Part shown: positions 33,101 through 39,700 of the stretch, one piece after another
How the letters are laid out: each line of letters starts with the position of its first letter
Position numbering within the stretch: position 1 is the stretch's first letter
Source: Larkinella bovis
GTDB taxonomy: Bacteria > Bacteroidota > Bacteroidia > Cytophagales > Spirosomataceae
Length of the DNA stretch: 64,000 bases
Direction of reading: 5' to 3'
Assembly: GCF_042655385.1 (NCBI RefSeq)
Contig: NZ_JBHSMA010000002.1
Span: 310,001 to 374,000 of the forward strand
Notes under the pieces: model-generated
The model's database searches: none
What the model was told of the DNA's origin: nothing
What the model saw: the letters and a program-made list of their open reading frames with translations, nothing else
Made by a program: the position numbers and the translations under genes

Positions 33101-33701
33101 GGCGAATCCATCAGTTGTTCAGTATACGCGCTCAGCGCTTGTATTGAGAAATGGGAAAATTGTGGATGTTGACGGCTTATCCTGCCTGAACATCAGTCAC
33201 ATGAATGCGGATGATTATTATGTTGCCGTTCGGCATCGGAACCACCTGGGGGTCATGACGCAAACCACGCGTCGGCTGGGTCTGGGGGCGCCCACGATGA
33301 CTGTCGACTTCCGGAAACTAACGCCCACCGAAATATGGCATGATACCGATCCCAATTCTGCCGCCCTGTATGGTAACGTTGAAAGACGCGATATCTCATG
33401 GGCACCGGGCTACTACGTTTTATGGGGCGGAAATGCGGATCGAAACGACCGTACCGTATTCCAGGGACAACTAACGGATGTGGATGAGGTGTTCAACCAG
33501 GTCATCACGAGTCCAGGTAACATATTGAACGCGAATTCGTACGTCCTCAATGGCTATCATAGTGCGGATGTAAACATGAATGGTGTCACGATCTTCCAGG
33601 GGCAGAATAATGAAACGGATATCATCTTTAACATCATGATTGAGCATCCGAGGAACATTCTGAATTCGAACTCATTCAATATCATAGAGCAATTGCCATG
33701 A
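15114..33701 (+). CDS. Giant secreted SprB-repeat adhesin (about 6195 aa) with dockerin-like tail
   Basis: At 18.6 kb this is among the largest bacterial genes. The ATG at 15114 follows the previous stop by 14 bp. The signal-like helix sits at residues 47-63, so the ATG at 15225 (residue 38, MVRSSRRS) may be the real start. Residues ~75-500 are a unique beta-rich head containing FQIDANHNGSYTDAVD. After that come PKD-like units, a five-repeat SprB block, an Ig-like unit, three ~1.25-kb cassettes, Ig-like units, a second SprB block, a divergent cassette, a third SprB block, two three-unit cassettes, an Ig-like unit and three more ~1.25-kb cassettes. The C-terminal module (~5900-6195) is non-repetitive. 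Cys is regularly spaced, which suggests one disulfide per unit. A cell-surface or gliding/adhesion role is inferred from SprB. Confidence 0.88.
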   Translation: MTQLSMYCTAKQIYCSSMGLNPASVIRTASLAPKGNKMVRSSRRSTWHVVLHLLGYCLICLSGWQTISQTRAEGIADDVPGTWLHTNQDIYAYVGTGERLQWNISKATNGVDAAYSVTIYSPTGQISTCTMAAGAAINTPCSSSITASATGIYTIRIVRTPIAGNTGTFTAKVNWQVNVRQANNTNIPGRVYVKKLTTYDGGNTHDFDLQFVSEYGYRYLAAYKGFRGIYANISADAYGVRLPNSCLSAYRSMEGSDPGFTPPNDDCGGLYKIFFNTPNGVPASANRWNYTTGQQVIDWINPTIQTPSISGLTFSSSSLTNRAGNFSFMVVNFSGNALFQIDANHNGSYTDAVDRTIPFNALSGSNTIAWDGRDGTGALISCVQAVQARVLIDREAEIHFTMWDVEGLGSLAVTRQNGAGAPDSNLYWDDSYLTTTGRCPDAIPTNPLSATAGANSSSGVHGWNYPTTCTSNGTWGDERYIDNWAYATSSAQTIIEVPGVQPSSLTASVTNLSICSGEEVAINYTTTPSGETVRWDRMPGNRIGIGNVQDFPTATGTAPESYTYTAYIPSVSGCESNTVTTIVTVNPRPVITPSVCSLTICSGQTGNITFISSIPGSTIHWERTPTTPAPASGTGDISQSFINTGPTSLTYTYKIWATSPAPASCPSSTTITCEIVVTPGLEVTAVANSATVCVGSPLSLSASVVPIGNYTYAWTGPNGYAGSGATPTVSASAGVTQSGSYTVVVTDAAGCSGTAVVPVVVANCCINFALNQVTSNAHCGQSDGGATITASGGTAPYTYAWSQGASTSVVSGLAPGSYSVVVTDAIGCSTTALVTIGNVAGPQLAVISTTPATCVGATGVASVTASGGTTPYSYTWSTGATGSVLNGVVAGTYSVTVADATGCRDVLAVDIDSTPGNLTSSIASTPSACGQATGIASVTASGGATPFTYRWSNGATTAGISGLVAGAYSVTVTDGNGCFVTNQVTISDLAGPSVVVSNTAVSCNSTSTGLALAVASGGTAPYTYLWSNGATSSSVSGLAAGAYSVIVRDANGCQASGWVKISEPAVIVAELSASTIVCGNTTGEITVVSIEGGTAPYSYQWSNGSVSQNLVGVVAGLYSLTVADANGCLAIGSATLVLPTNCCSLTATAGNAIVACEGGTFNLAVTAGNSTTASVATPLTYVWRGPNGFADNTANPTITPATAAAAGIYSVTVTDGAGCAATASVSVTVSSAPSAGNDVILSICNNETVDLATYFTSGGSFSALNGSLTGSVFNGITSGVGSFTVLYSVGGNGCPIDVAMTTIIVRDCSVPPCNYPISSAVVDATCGNSDGRATFSLGGLPTTGTTVGYAWSNGKTGPSVTGLAAGVYSVTATISTPVGTCTVVEQIQVNEIGGPVAEIDLISAADCMGANGAVAIEITSGTGPFRISWNGAATGTQTGVNLGTTTIPNLAAGQYTFEITSATSNTACSSFLSVTIPRDNSDRITLTATPTNATVCGSATGSIQITATPAVGVTGPFSFSLNGVEIATSSLPTYMINGLLAGTYTVGVSSAEGCSAADVPVVIQDTGVPAIAGWTAVDPNCPSDQGKLVFAGGQPTATFRIREAASGSVVANNVSGATSTTLVLPAGTYTIEQTVTGSNCESFTSVTINRPEGLDFNVQYTKVTCGPGGVANNDGSISIIQISGGTPPYTIAVRNAQNQVVSNLQAVAPGIYAIQVVDSKGCSGVENVFVTVPDCQLECPVVPMNTFVVDANCTATDGRAVAQLGAYDESEVDYQWSNGFFGKNVNGLASGVYSVTATILTGSFVGCAYVEKVNVNQISGPVVAPGIINPSSCAANTGTVSFSITSGTGPFTVTWSGAMSSSRSVNGTTPFQFTQTGLAPGDYVFTFKGSDSDCQTVLDVTIPVSSSSSITLTATPNPASGCGAQDGSINLTASGSGPAYIFSLNGVAYTSVSVNTVVIPNLPAGVYTVGVTSGANGCETERQVIIQETGAPVVSGWSSQSALCATNNGTLTYAGGSGAGTYRVLLGGTQVATTPENATGPVVYTLPQGIYTVELTNGTCTSFQNFTITGPEGIDFNVQYVAETCGPGGVGNGNGILNVIQINGGTAPYTVLVINNKGQSFAGPNLTNLLAGNYYVSVVDANGCPGNEDALVTVPPCALKCPPLAFNTSVVDTKCGEASGSAIAELLNMPSGATPTYQWSNGQNGPTISGLTSGVYSVTATLFADNTIYAGCMYVDTITVNDISGPIASVSATAGASCTTANGSVALNIQGGTAPYTISWTGAASGSQNAANAGLLNIAGLPAGSYVFTVTGSNSTCKSLIDVVIPTRTPNGFTLAVNPTAASGCGASDGRLTISVSGGTGPFTYSVNGYVQGVSATRTFSVQSLPAGVYAVEVMDANGCVVNRENVLINPAGPSTIAGWTAANALCPAENGTIQFAGTGVASDEYVVTIAGTATEIGHTAGNVAASYSVPGGTYLISKTTSTSCVSVTTVTVTQPDGLDFNIQYQNPSCAAPASGSLAVVQPVGGTAPYTYTVTGATGVVTDLTALTSGSYTVTLGDSRGCTFANVVTLTGGANLTLTASTTPTVVCIGQPINLSAVALGGTAPLTYSWTGSDGFVQTGQAVTATATTSGIHTYTVVATDANNCTTVQSTTVTVGSAPVATATPATICVGETVTLEATAGGTSYSWSGPNFSTVTSLPTAIITNAQLSNAGVYSVVITGGNGCTGVASTTVTINQLPSVTALVSSGSVCVGGSFVLNASATPAGSYTFTWGGPNNFTATGASVTITNALATASGSYTVVATSATGCSSSAVMTDPITVTVCCQGFGLNVVATNAHCGQSDGGATVTASGGTAPYSYAWSDGATNAVLTGVAPGSYSVIVTDAVGCSTTALAIIGNVEGPQLAVVSTTPATCLGATGAASVVATGGTAPYTYLWDTGASGAAVGGLVAGVYSVTVMDATGCFDVISVEVESTPGDLTTVASSTASACGQAIGVASVTASGGTAPYSYLWNTGATTASVSGLVAGVYNVVITDANQCSVSATVTINDLAGPTLVASGTAVSCTGSSTGTALAVVSGGTAPYSYLWSTGATSASVSGLLAGVYSVVVTDANGCKVSGAVSVTQPAALVGELSASTLACGSTTGTITLVSLQGGRAPYTYLWSNGATSASLQGVAAGVYSLTITDANGCVAVGSATLVLPTDCCESRDISLVGVNPQCGQANGRLTATLSGTLAGGSVVTSTWRNVATNAVVATNGWSVSGLAAGSYSVSVTVTSGSAVCSYSAVTSLSEVDGAEVNVLSTTPSACAASTGVASLSVTGAGSLTVSYAGAGTGNVVVSSGVVSLSGLSAGLYSVTVQDANGCTSVTDFVIESAGAVSLNPVAVATASSCTGSTGSVTVSWGAVAGVSSYSVSVGGQSAVVTGTSATFAGLSGGSYPVTVSIANNASCGSSTTAVTVPVTGGPALAVMTIQPVCAGSSGVINVVNPQAGVVYDLYALGSGLVSSGTSFTVGEGPYEVRASVSGCSSSTVVSLMAPEGIDFNVSVRNGSCGTAGSLTVVNQRGGTGVLTTVVTGASGVVSNLNSLAAGSYTVVVSDANGCSASQVVSVTGSVAPPSVNVVTTNAHCGQPDGSIIITASGGTAPYQYMWNTGAVSSSLSALLPGSYTVTVTDAAGCSTTQTVAIGNVDGPQVTVLSITPATCVGTNGAASVTATGGTTPLSYVWSTGATGSTLSGVTAGAYSVTVTDGAGCSDVILVTIPSVPGSLTSTISSTASACGQAIGTATVTATGGAVPLSYRWNTGATTSSISGLVAGVYSVTVTDGNGCMVTNSVTVNDLSGPSVTASFTAVMCNGSATGVALAVASGGTAPYSYLWSTGATSASVSGLLAGVYSVVVTDANGCKVSGAVSVTQPAALVGELSASTLACGSTTGTITLVSLQGGRAPYTYLWSNGATSASLQGVAAGVYSLTITDANGCVAVGSATLVLPTDCIPCEKPVLTVMGPVCDTATNTYSIHYIASIGAIVTANVGTINTVTQMITGIPAGQNLIVTATSSCSGITSSTVVAPNCTVPVGCTLTAGLSVGQAVCLDGTTYLVSVTANSGATLSVSGGTINGNVITGTVGTSVTVVANVAGCDSQTAIIASPVSCTTACVNPLVSIAGTVCGVNSYSVKYTAPAGVTVTSSVGLVKAGTQTITNIPLNTPVSLTVANGSCPAQIIDIAAPTNCPPCMAPVLTVSGPVCNTVTGTSYSVTYTVSMGASVTASSGTINTATQTISGLAAGTNIVITATSACGAVTSTTVLAPQTCTPPVGCTALAELSVGQAVCVNGASYIASVTATNGAVLTVFGGTVLNGVVSGVVGTNVTVVATMAGCNSVSAVVASPESCTATCTIPLVSIAGTSCNGTTYSVKYTAPVGVTVIATSGVGVLNTVTQTIAGIPLGTPVSITVSNGTCEAQVIEIAAPTNCPGCSLAATIAANTPVVCVGSPLSLSVTVSPAGSYTYVWSGPNFSTTTTLPTAGIASSALVNSGIYTVLITNADGCTATASTSTSVTVAPLPPAVSNILLSICNNEFVDLSTRFPAGGTFAELTSSNALTGSIFNGIVSQAGTFRVLYTSAVTGCGSATAVATIVVRSCSPPPCNFPISTAVVDANCGANDGRAQALVGGLPAGSSVGYNWSNGASGPQITGLVAGVYSVTATVTNVPGSTYLNGCIVVDTVNVNDMGGPVVVQAGVIGASCPANNNGQVTLNVQTGTAPFVISYTGPVSGSLTAANLGNQTVTGLPAGNYVFRITSTVNGESCSGYLPVHIPRDDSGRISVTATPTNTTTCGSPTGRIQYTVTLQPGVTAPFTYLLNGQVVGTSSLPTFTLNNVVAGSYVVSVVSADGCTAAEVPVLIEDAGAPAVTGWTATDATCPNDVATLVYAGGQPATTQYRVTSVETGGTVATVGGNQARTLVLSAGSYAIIRTSTVDNCTSVDTLIINGPTGLDFNVQYTAATCSPDGSAQADGKIRVVQIEGGEAPYTVRILDSNNAVVSNANVLAAGNYVVEVRDANGCAGIQQLLITIPDCQKICPALPLNTVVVDANCGTSDGTATASLGGLSAGSFVNYTWSNGQNGPTAFGLSSGVYNVTATVSASPEGSSVGCQYVGTVNVNEIGGPIPAVLAITPSRCSVNTGMVSLSIAAGTAPYTVSWTGPVSGTQAAPNPSSVLISNLAPGSYTFVVTGAGSGCKGVMNVTVPVSTSADMTVTVTPTNVGSCDASNGQLAITVSGGTPNYNFTLNGTPYSTQASGLLTIPNLPAGYYTIGVTAANGCTTSIPTTIATTGGPAVAGWTAQNALCPDNTGTLTFAGGQAATVSYRVLLGGTTLIATVPGNTATTLAVSRGTYVIERRDNTCISSYQSFTINSPDGIDFNVQYIGETCAPGGASNHDGKIQVVQISGGTQPYTVTVLNSQNQIVSNLNALAAGAYTVRVTDANSCTGISSVLITVPPCPQLCPNLSFDKTVLDTQCGTAGGTATATLLGTPAGSFVTYLWSNGQNGSTITGLASGTYSVTATVTTQNGVYNACQYVDVIHVSEIGGPVVNLNMTTGASCTASNGSAVLTIAGGMAPYTVAWTGAAVGMQAVASAGPVLINGLPAGDYVFSVSGGTTTCRSIVEATIPHNDTTVMQVTATATDVSGCGASNGSITLNVSGGTAPFIYTVNGYITLTTSSRTPAFPNLPTGSYAVTVQDANGCSVAKTNILINTQGTTPIAGWSKTDAQCASSSGTLVYVPTPGIATDQYVVRLAGSNTVMGQTTGNVPLTLNVPGGTYLVTRTSSNSCVVADTLIVIQPTGLEINVQYGQPTCTSMTSGSIAVVQISGGTAPYTTTVTSASGVVANLTTLAAGSYTATVTDAHGCTISQVVSLTLGDCAACLDAYVYLQGALVNDIGVWPTNPVTNGAGEPLMRDDLRALGIIPLQDPYRMAPYNSTYTHVANPYSETIVNPAVALADRGENSVVDWVFLEFRSKANPSVVQYTRSALVLRNGKIVDVDGLSCLNISHMNADDYYVAVRHRNHLGVMTQTTRRLGLGAPTMTVDFRKLTPTEIWHDTDPNSAALYGNVERRDISWAPGYYVLWGGNADRNDRTVFQGQLTDVDEVFNQVITSPGNILNANSYVLNGYHSADVNMNGVTIFQGQNNETDIIFNIMIEHPRNILNSNSFNIIEQLP
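17410..18543 (+). repeat. Five-unit SprB block, copy A
   Basis: Five consecutive ~75-aa SprB-type repeats each carry a Cys, ASGGTAPY-like and WSxG motifs, an AGxYSV turn and DAxGC. The block opens with SNAHCGQSDGG and closes with GSATLVLPTNCC. The same ordered five units recur at 23585, 25941 and 39103, so the unit of duplication is the block and not the single repeat. Confidence 0.85.
19047..22830 (+). repeat. Three tandem ~1.25-kb cassettes in the 6195-aa protein
   Basis: The copies run from about 19047 to 20326, 20327 to 21593 and 21594 to 22830. Each shows the sub-unit order VVDxxC, SWTG/SWNG/TWSG, a T-rich AGVYTV unit, AGW or SGW with C-P/C-A, and FNVQY/FNIQY. The first begins with the CNYPIS variant and the third lacks the VPPC ending. 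That end-variant pattern is the same in the second triplet at 29001. Confidence 0.8.
23585..24716 (+). repeat. Five-unit SprB block, copy B
   Basis: This block has the same five-unit order as copy A, from TNAHCGQSDGG to GSATLVLPTDCC. Its last two units are almost identical at DNA level to those of copy C (see 24345-24685), while the first three units are clearly diverged. Confidence 0.85.
24345..24685 (+). repeat. 341-bp exact direct repeat, copy 1
   Basis: By eye this stretch matches 26697-27037 base for base (offset 2352). Similarity continues with a few changes to about 24711. Silent positions are identical as well, which shows recent duplication or gene conversion within the gene. Confidence 0.85.
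24717..25935 (+). repeat. Divergent copy of the ~1.25-kb cassette
   Basis: The unit order follows the main cassette (CGQANG unit, GAGSLTVSYAGAG unit, a Val/Ser-rich unit, CAGSSG unit, FNVSV with GSCG). The AGW motif is lost and the sequence is unusually Val/Ser/Gly-rich. It sits exactly between SprB blocks B and C. Confidence 0.65.
25941..27065 (+). repeat. Five-unit SprB block, copy C
   Basis: This is the third block of the 6195-aa protein, from TNAHCGQPDGS to GSATLVLPTDC. Units 4-5 share a recent exact repeat with block B. Units 1-3 show their own substitutions, with PLSY in place of PYSY in two of them. Confidence 0.85.
26697..27037 (+). repeat. 341-bp exact direct repeat, copy 2
   Basis: This is the partner of 24345-24685. 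It differs from it only outside the stated ends, for example GGATCAGC here against GGATCGGC at the right edge. Confidence 0.85.
27066..28500 (+). repeat. Two three-unit cassettes (PVLTV / LSVGQAVC / LVSIAG)
   Basis: Each ~0.7-kb cassette encodes three ~75-aa beta-sandwich-like units in fixed order: PVLTVxGPVC with TASSGTINT-like text, a LSVGQAVC unit with VGTxVTVVA, and a PLVSIAGTxC unit ending in APTNCP. The copies are about 27066-27776 and 27777-28500. Three related cassettes occur in the 4128-aa protein. Confidence 0.75.
29001..32800 (+). repeat. Second triplet of ~1.25-kb cassettes
   Basis: The copies span about 29001-30296, 30297-31560 and 31561-32800. They repeat the order and end-variants of the triplet at 19047, so the whole ~3.8-kb triplet may have been duplicated as one piece. 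DNA identity is now low enough that the event must be old. Confidence 0.8.
32813..33701 (+). other. C-terminal module of the 6195-aa protein with dockerin-like pair
   Basis: Residues ~5900-6195 form a non-repetitive end that starts with CLDAYVYLQG. It includes PYRMAPYNSTYTH, a VVDWVFLEFR strand and RHRNHLGVMT. It ends with two related Asp/Asn-rich motifs, GGNADRNDRTVFQGQ and HSADVNMNGVTIFQGQ. The paired DxNxNG pattern resembles the Ca2+-binding loops of type I dockerins. The same module closes the 4128-aa protein. Confidence 0.65.
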
Positions 33702-36700
33702 TGAGTGTTACTGGAAGAATAGCTAATAAGATGACAATGAGTACCAAGCAAAAAGACTCTACCAAAATGAGAACGTGGATCATGGTGCAAGAGAGAGTAT
33801 GGGTGATATTACTGATAGCGCTGAGCAGCTTGTTCAGCCCTATCACGTTCGCCCAGAATGTCCCGGGTTGCGATGCGTTGGGGACATTACCCGTCGCCGA
33901 TTTTCGGTTAACGTATGATCTCGTTACGAACCGGTATACGGCCTGGTATGTCCCTACGAGCAGCACACCAAACCGCCTTACGTCGGGGCAATTCACGATT
34001 GTTACCACAAACGGGTTCACAACGCCAGGGGGCAATGGGAGAGATGCTCCTTTCCAGATAACCAATATCAATGGTGCCTGGGCGGATCAGGTCTTTGATA
34101 ATGAGTTTATTGCTAGTGTTGGCGCAACTCCTTTATCGACATTGAATGGCTTCACCGTTCATCAGGTTGGGAAAGCGGTGTTCGGCGACGATGTCGATCC
34201 AGATGGGCCTACGGGTCCTCTGGATAGTAATTCCCCGACTACGGCTGGTGTGCCCGTTCCGCTATTCTCTTTTCCGGGTAAAGGATGCGTATCGTTGGTA
34301 CGAATTCTGGTCAACGGCGAGCCGATCCAGCAGCAGATGTTTTCGGTATTTGGGAATAACTTCAATAACCAGTTAAGTTATACGGTATCCCGGAATGCGG
34401 GCTCGACAACCGCGAACCGCTATTGTAAAAATGCTCCGGAGAATAGTATAAATGTAATCCTTCCTGATATACAGGATGACCTTCAAACCGTATGTGCGAC
34501 TTCTACCTCTTATTCCAATAATTATTTTACGCAGGTATTCCGTAACTGGGATCCGGCTGGTCTACCGGCCGGGACATCGGTGGTCCCCACCAATGCGCAG
34601 CAGTGGTCCGGTTTTACGGTAAGCCCTTCTTCGTTATCGGCCAACGTGTCGATTAACCCGACGACCGGCGCCTATACCGTTTCCTTCCCGCAGGTGGGCG
34701 GGGTTACGCAACCGGGTTCGTTAACAATTTGTAACACCCTGCGGGATAGTTGTAATACCGCAACCGACCAGGCGTGCGTCATCGTCTCGTGGCTTAGTTC
34801 CGGCCAGGTGTCAATTACAAATACTCCGACGGTCTGTCTTTCGAACGGTAGCGCCGTTGTCTCGTTGAGCGCAACCGACGGTTTTTCTTCTTACAACTGG
34901 ATAGGTCCGGGCCTGGCGGCTTCGACGGGTAACCCGGTAACGGCTACCCTGTCGGCTGCGGGGGTGTATTCTTATACGGTTGTTGCGACCAGCGGACAAT
35001 CCTGTACGGCTTCTAATACGACATCTGTGACGGTGTTGAATGCCGCTACCATCGCCAGTATTACCCCTGCAAATCCCACGTCTTGTTTAGGAACGGATGG
35101 ATCGGTTACCCTGAATGGGTTAACTGCGGGCCAAAACTATTCCATTGTCTATACACAGAACGGCGCTAATCCGGTCACGCAACCACTCACCGCCAATGGT
35201 TCCGGACAGATTGTTGTCTCTGGATTGTCGGCTGGGGTCTATTCATTTACGGTTTCCAATGATGTGTGTACAAGTACATTATCAACTACTTTAACGGATC
35301 CTAATCCGCCGGTTGCCCCGACCATTACGGTAAGTCCTTCACTGACGATCTGTCTGGGGAGCAGTTTAACCTTAACCGCAGAGGGTATGGCGGGGGCCAG
35401 CTTTACCTGGACAGGTACGAATCTATCGCAAACAACCAGTAATCCGGTGACGGTTTCACCAGCAACGTCGGGGGCCTTTGTTTATACCGTGACCCAAACT
35501 GTGGGTGGTTGTACGTCCGCGCCGACCAATGTGACCGTTACGGTCAACCCGGCTCCGAGCGTAACACCGACCGCAAGCTCTGCGACGGCCTGTGTTGGCA
35601 GTAGTTTTGTCTTAGCAGCAACCGCTTCCGGCGGTACGCCGAATTATATCTATACCTGGACTGGTCCCAATTATTCCACAACGACGACGGTTAATTCGGC
35701 GACGGTTTCCAACGCGACAGTGGCCAATGCCGGAAGCTATTCCATTATCATTACGGATGCGAACGGGTGTTCCGCAACGGCAGTAACGCCGGTTTCCGTC
35801 AGTGTGATCAACTGCTGTTCGCTGACGGCCACGGCTTCGGCCAGTCAAACCGTCGTTTGTGCAGGAACCAGCGTAACCCTGGCGGCCCTGACGTCCGGCG
35901 CTATTGGAGCCTTGAGTTATCAGTGGACGCCCAACGTAACGCCGGGCAACAGCCAGAGCGTGGTTGTTACCCCCGTTGGCACCGCAACCTACACGGTAGT
36001 CGTAACGGATTCGGGTGCGCCCAATTGTGTTCAGACTGCGACCGTCACCCTAACTGTTAATCCATCGCCGGTGGTGACCATTACTCCGCTGTCGGCCACG
36101 ATTTGCGCCGGAAACAGCATTCAACTGACCGCCAATGTAACAACCGGGACGGTTCCACCGTATTCGTACGTCTGGAGTGGCCCCAATTTCTCGGCCAGCA
36201 CGACGGGCAACACCGTTAGCATTCCCAATGCCACCGCTGCTAATAATGGCAATTATACCGTAACGATTACCGATCAAAACAGTTGTACGGCTACGGCAAC
36301 AACACCTATTGCGGTAACTGTTACGCCCTTGCCGACATTTACCCTCGTTCCGTCCAATCCGACTTCCTGCTCCGGCACCAACGGTAGCGTTACGATCACC
36401 GGGTTGACGAGCGGTCAGCTTTATACCATTAGTTATAATCAAAACGGTGGAACGTCGGTTTCGATGACCCAAACGGCTGCCGGCGGACAAATTGTAATCG
36501 GTTCATTGTCGTCGGGTGTGTATTCCGTCACGGTTTCACAGAATGGCTGCGCAGCTGTTCCGCAATCTATTACTTTAACCGATCCGAATCCGCCAATTCC
36601 GCCTGTAATTACCGTGTTACCGTCTTCGGCTATTTGTCTGGGGAACTCGGTGACGCTTTCCGCCAATGGGACAAACCTGCAATGGACCGGAATGAATCTG

Positions 36701-39700
36701 TTACCGATCACGGGAAGTCCCGTGACGGCAACACCGGGTACATCGGGCAGTTTTGTCTATACCGTCACCCAGACGGTTGGGGGGTGTATATCCCTGCCTG
36801 CCAGCGTGACGATCCTGGTGAATCCTGCCCCCAGCATTGCGAATCTTTCGGCTCCGCCAACCTGCGTGGGGCAGTCACTAAGTCTATCGGCCACGGTTTC
36901 GGGCGGTACGCAACCCCTCACGGTGAATTGGCGGACACCCGACGGATTGACTTTAACCGGAAATCCGCTGAACCGTGCCAATGCCCAGATGAGCATGGCG
37001 GGTACATATACCGCTATTGTCAGTGGTGGCAGCGGTTGTACGGCGACCCAGACGGTTAGCACAACAGTGGGCGAGAACCCTACTGTGCAGGTGCAACCGC
37101 AGCAAGCCTGCGCGGGTGGTAACGTAACCTTAACGGCTACGGGGGGAGCTGTGAATTACCTATGGATCGGTCCCAACGGGTTCACGGCTACCGGGCAGGT
37201 CGTTACCCTAACTGGCGTTGATGCCACCGATGCCGGTAGTTATACCGTAACGGTAATGGGGGGAAATGCCTGTACGGGGACGGCTGTCGGTTCTGTAATT
37301 GTGAATCCGGCACCGATCGTAAAGGCTGATTTTGTTTCGGCCTCCGTTTGCGTGGGTAGTACCGTACATTTGCTTGGCGATGTAACAACGGGAACCGTGC
37401 CACCGTATTCCTATAGCTGGTCTGGTCCCAACGGCTTTGCTGCAACGATTCAGAATCCCAGCATTCTTTCCGCTCAGGTAAGCAATAGTGGCAGTTATAC
37501 CTTTGCCGTAACCGAGGCGAACGGGTGTAGCGCCACGGCCACAACACCGGTTTCAGTGACTGTTGCTGACTGCTGCCCTCCGCGATTGGTCCAGATTTCA
37601 ATAACGGCGCAGGACCCGGCTTGTGGAAGTAGTACCGGTAGCGCGACGGCTACCCTGCTACCCGCTTCACCGGGGGGCGCAACTGTAACCTATCGTTGGG
37701 AAAACGCGACTACCAATACAGTAGTAGGTACTTCCGCGATCCTGTCTGGTGTAGCCGCGGGGGTTTATTCCGTAACCATTACCGAAACAAGTGGTAATTG
37801 CGTACAAAGCTTCACCAGTACAGTGTCGATTAGTGAAACACCCGGTCCGGATGTCGATCTGGCCAGTGTCAGTGGTGCGAATTGCGGAGCCGCCAACGGT
37901 AGTGCCCAACTGATCATTGCCGGTGGGACAACCCCCTATTCCATTAGCTGGACGGGGCCGAGCAGCGGTAGTACGACGAGTTCGGCGAGTCCGGTGCAGA
38001 TCACGGGCCTGATGGCGGGTAACTATATCTTTACGGTCACCGGCGTTGGCAGTACCTGCCGTGGCATTCAGGCGGTAACGGTTCCGCTTTTGCCAACCAG
38101 TTTAAGCCTGACGGAAGCGGTCTCACAGCCGGTTACTTGCGGTACCTCCGGTACGGTAGTTGTGAGCTGGAATTCAGTCGGTGGTCCTTACCAACTCACC
38201 GTCGACGGGGTTGCTACTTCGGTAAGCGATACCACTCAAACCCTGATTCTGGGTGCGGGTACGCATAGTATTCAGATTGCCAGTGGTAACCCACTCTGTG
38301 TTTCGGATAGCAGGGTGGTTATTATCAACCCGGTTCCGGCTCCGGCGGTCGCGGGCTGGGCTATCGAGCAGCAACCACTCTGTGCGGGTCAGTCGGGCGT
38401 AGTCACATTTGCGGGGGGGCAATCAGTGACGACTCAGTATACGATTTCTTTCTTGGGTGGTGGACTAGTGGGAACTACAGCGGGGAATATTGCGCGGAGT
38501 TATACACTGGGAGCTGGGGTTTACGAAATAACCCGGATTGAGCCCAATGGCTGTCTTTCGTCCCAAATCTTCGAGATTATAGCACCCGCGACCGTCAACT
38601 TTAATTTTCAAACCACTCCTGGAACCTGTGGACAGGGAGGAAGCCTAATGGTGACGAACATCACGGGCGGAACACCCGGTTTTTCCATTGCCTACAGCGG
38701 GCCGGTTTCGGGTACCATGACGGAAGGCTCTGGCGTAACCGGTTTACCAAATGGCGTTTATACGGTTACCGTTACGGATTCAAGAGGGTGTTCAACAAGC
38801 CGTTCGGTCGCTATCACGGTGAGCCCGTCATTGAATGTAATCGCTGCCATCAGTAGTGCCACAGCCTGTGTTGGTGGAAGTTTCGTACTGACGGTCAATG
38901 TGACACCGACGGGCAGCTATACCTATACCTGGAGCGGACCAAATAACTTCACTGCCAGTGGAGCGGTGGTGACCGTTGGCCCGGCTGCGTTGACCCATAG
39001 CGGAAGCTATACGGTGGTAGTAACTTCTGCAGAGGGGTGTTCGACTACGCAGGTTACAGCAACGTCCATCACGGTTGCTGTTTGCCAGCCGCCCTGTACC
39101 CTTGGATTGAATCTCGTTTCGACCAGCGCGCATTGTAATCAGGCGGATGGTCAGGCAACGGTAACCGCCAGCGGGGGTAGCGGAAACTATATCTATCATT
39201 GGAGCACGGGAGGTCTAACGCCGACGATAGCGGGACTGGTCTCCGGCATTTACTCGGTAACGGTGACGGATGCGGCCAATAGCACCTGCTTCTCCACCAC
39301 AACAGTTGCAGTCGGTAATGAAGGCGGTCCGCAACTATCACTGCTCTCTAGCACCCCGGCAACCTGTGCTGGCGCAACGGGAGCCGCTAGTGTAACCGCA
39401 ACGGGTGGAAATCCCGGGTACGCCTACCAATGGAGCAATGGAAGTTTGACGAATACCATTAGTGCGGTTATGGCGGGTGTTTATAGCGTAACGGTGACCG
39501 ATCAGAATGGGTGTAAAGACGTTATGCTGATCGCCATATCAAGTACCCCGGGAACCTTGACGGCAATTACCAGTGGTACCCCAGCGGCCTGTGCGCAAGC
39601 AACCGGGTCTGCGACGGTTACTGCATCGGGAGGAAGTGGTCCGTATACCTATCGTTGGAGCACGGGGGGCGTTACCAATTCTGTCAACGGATTGGTCACT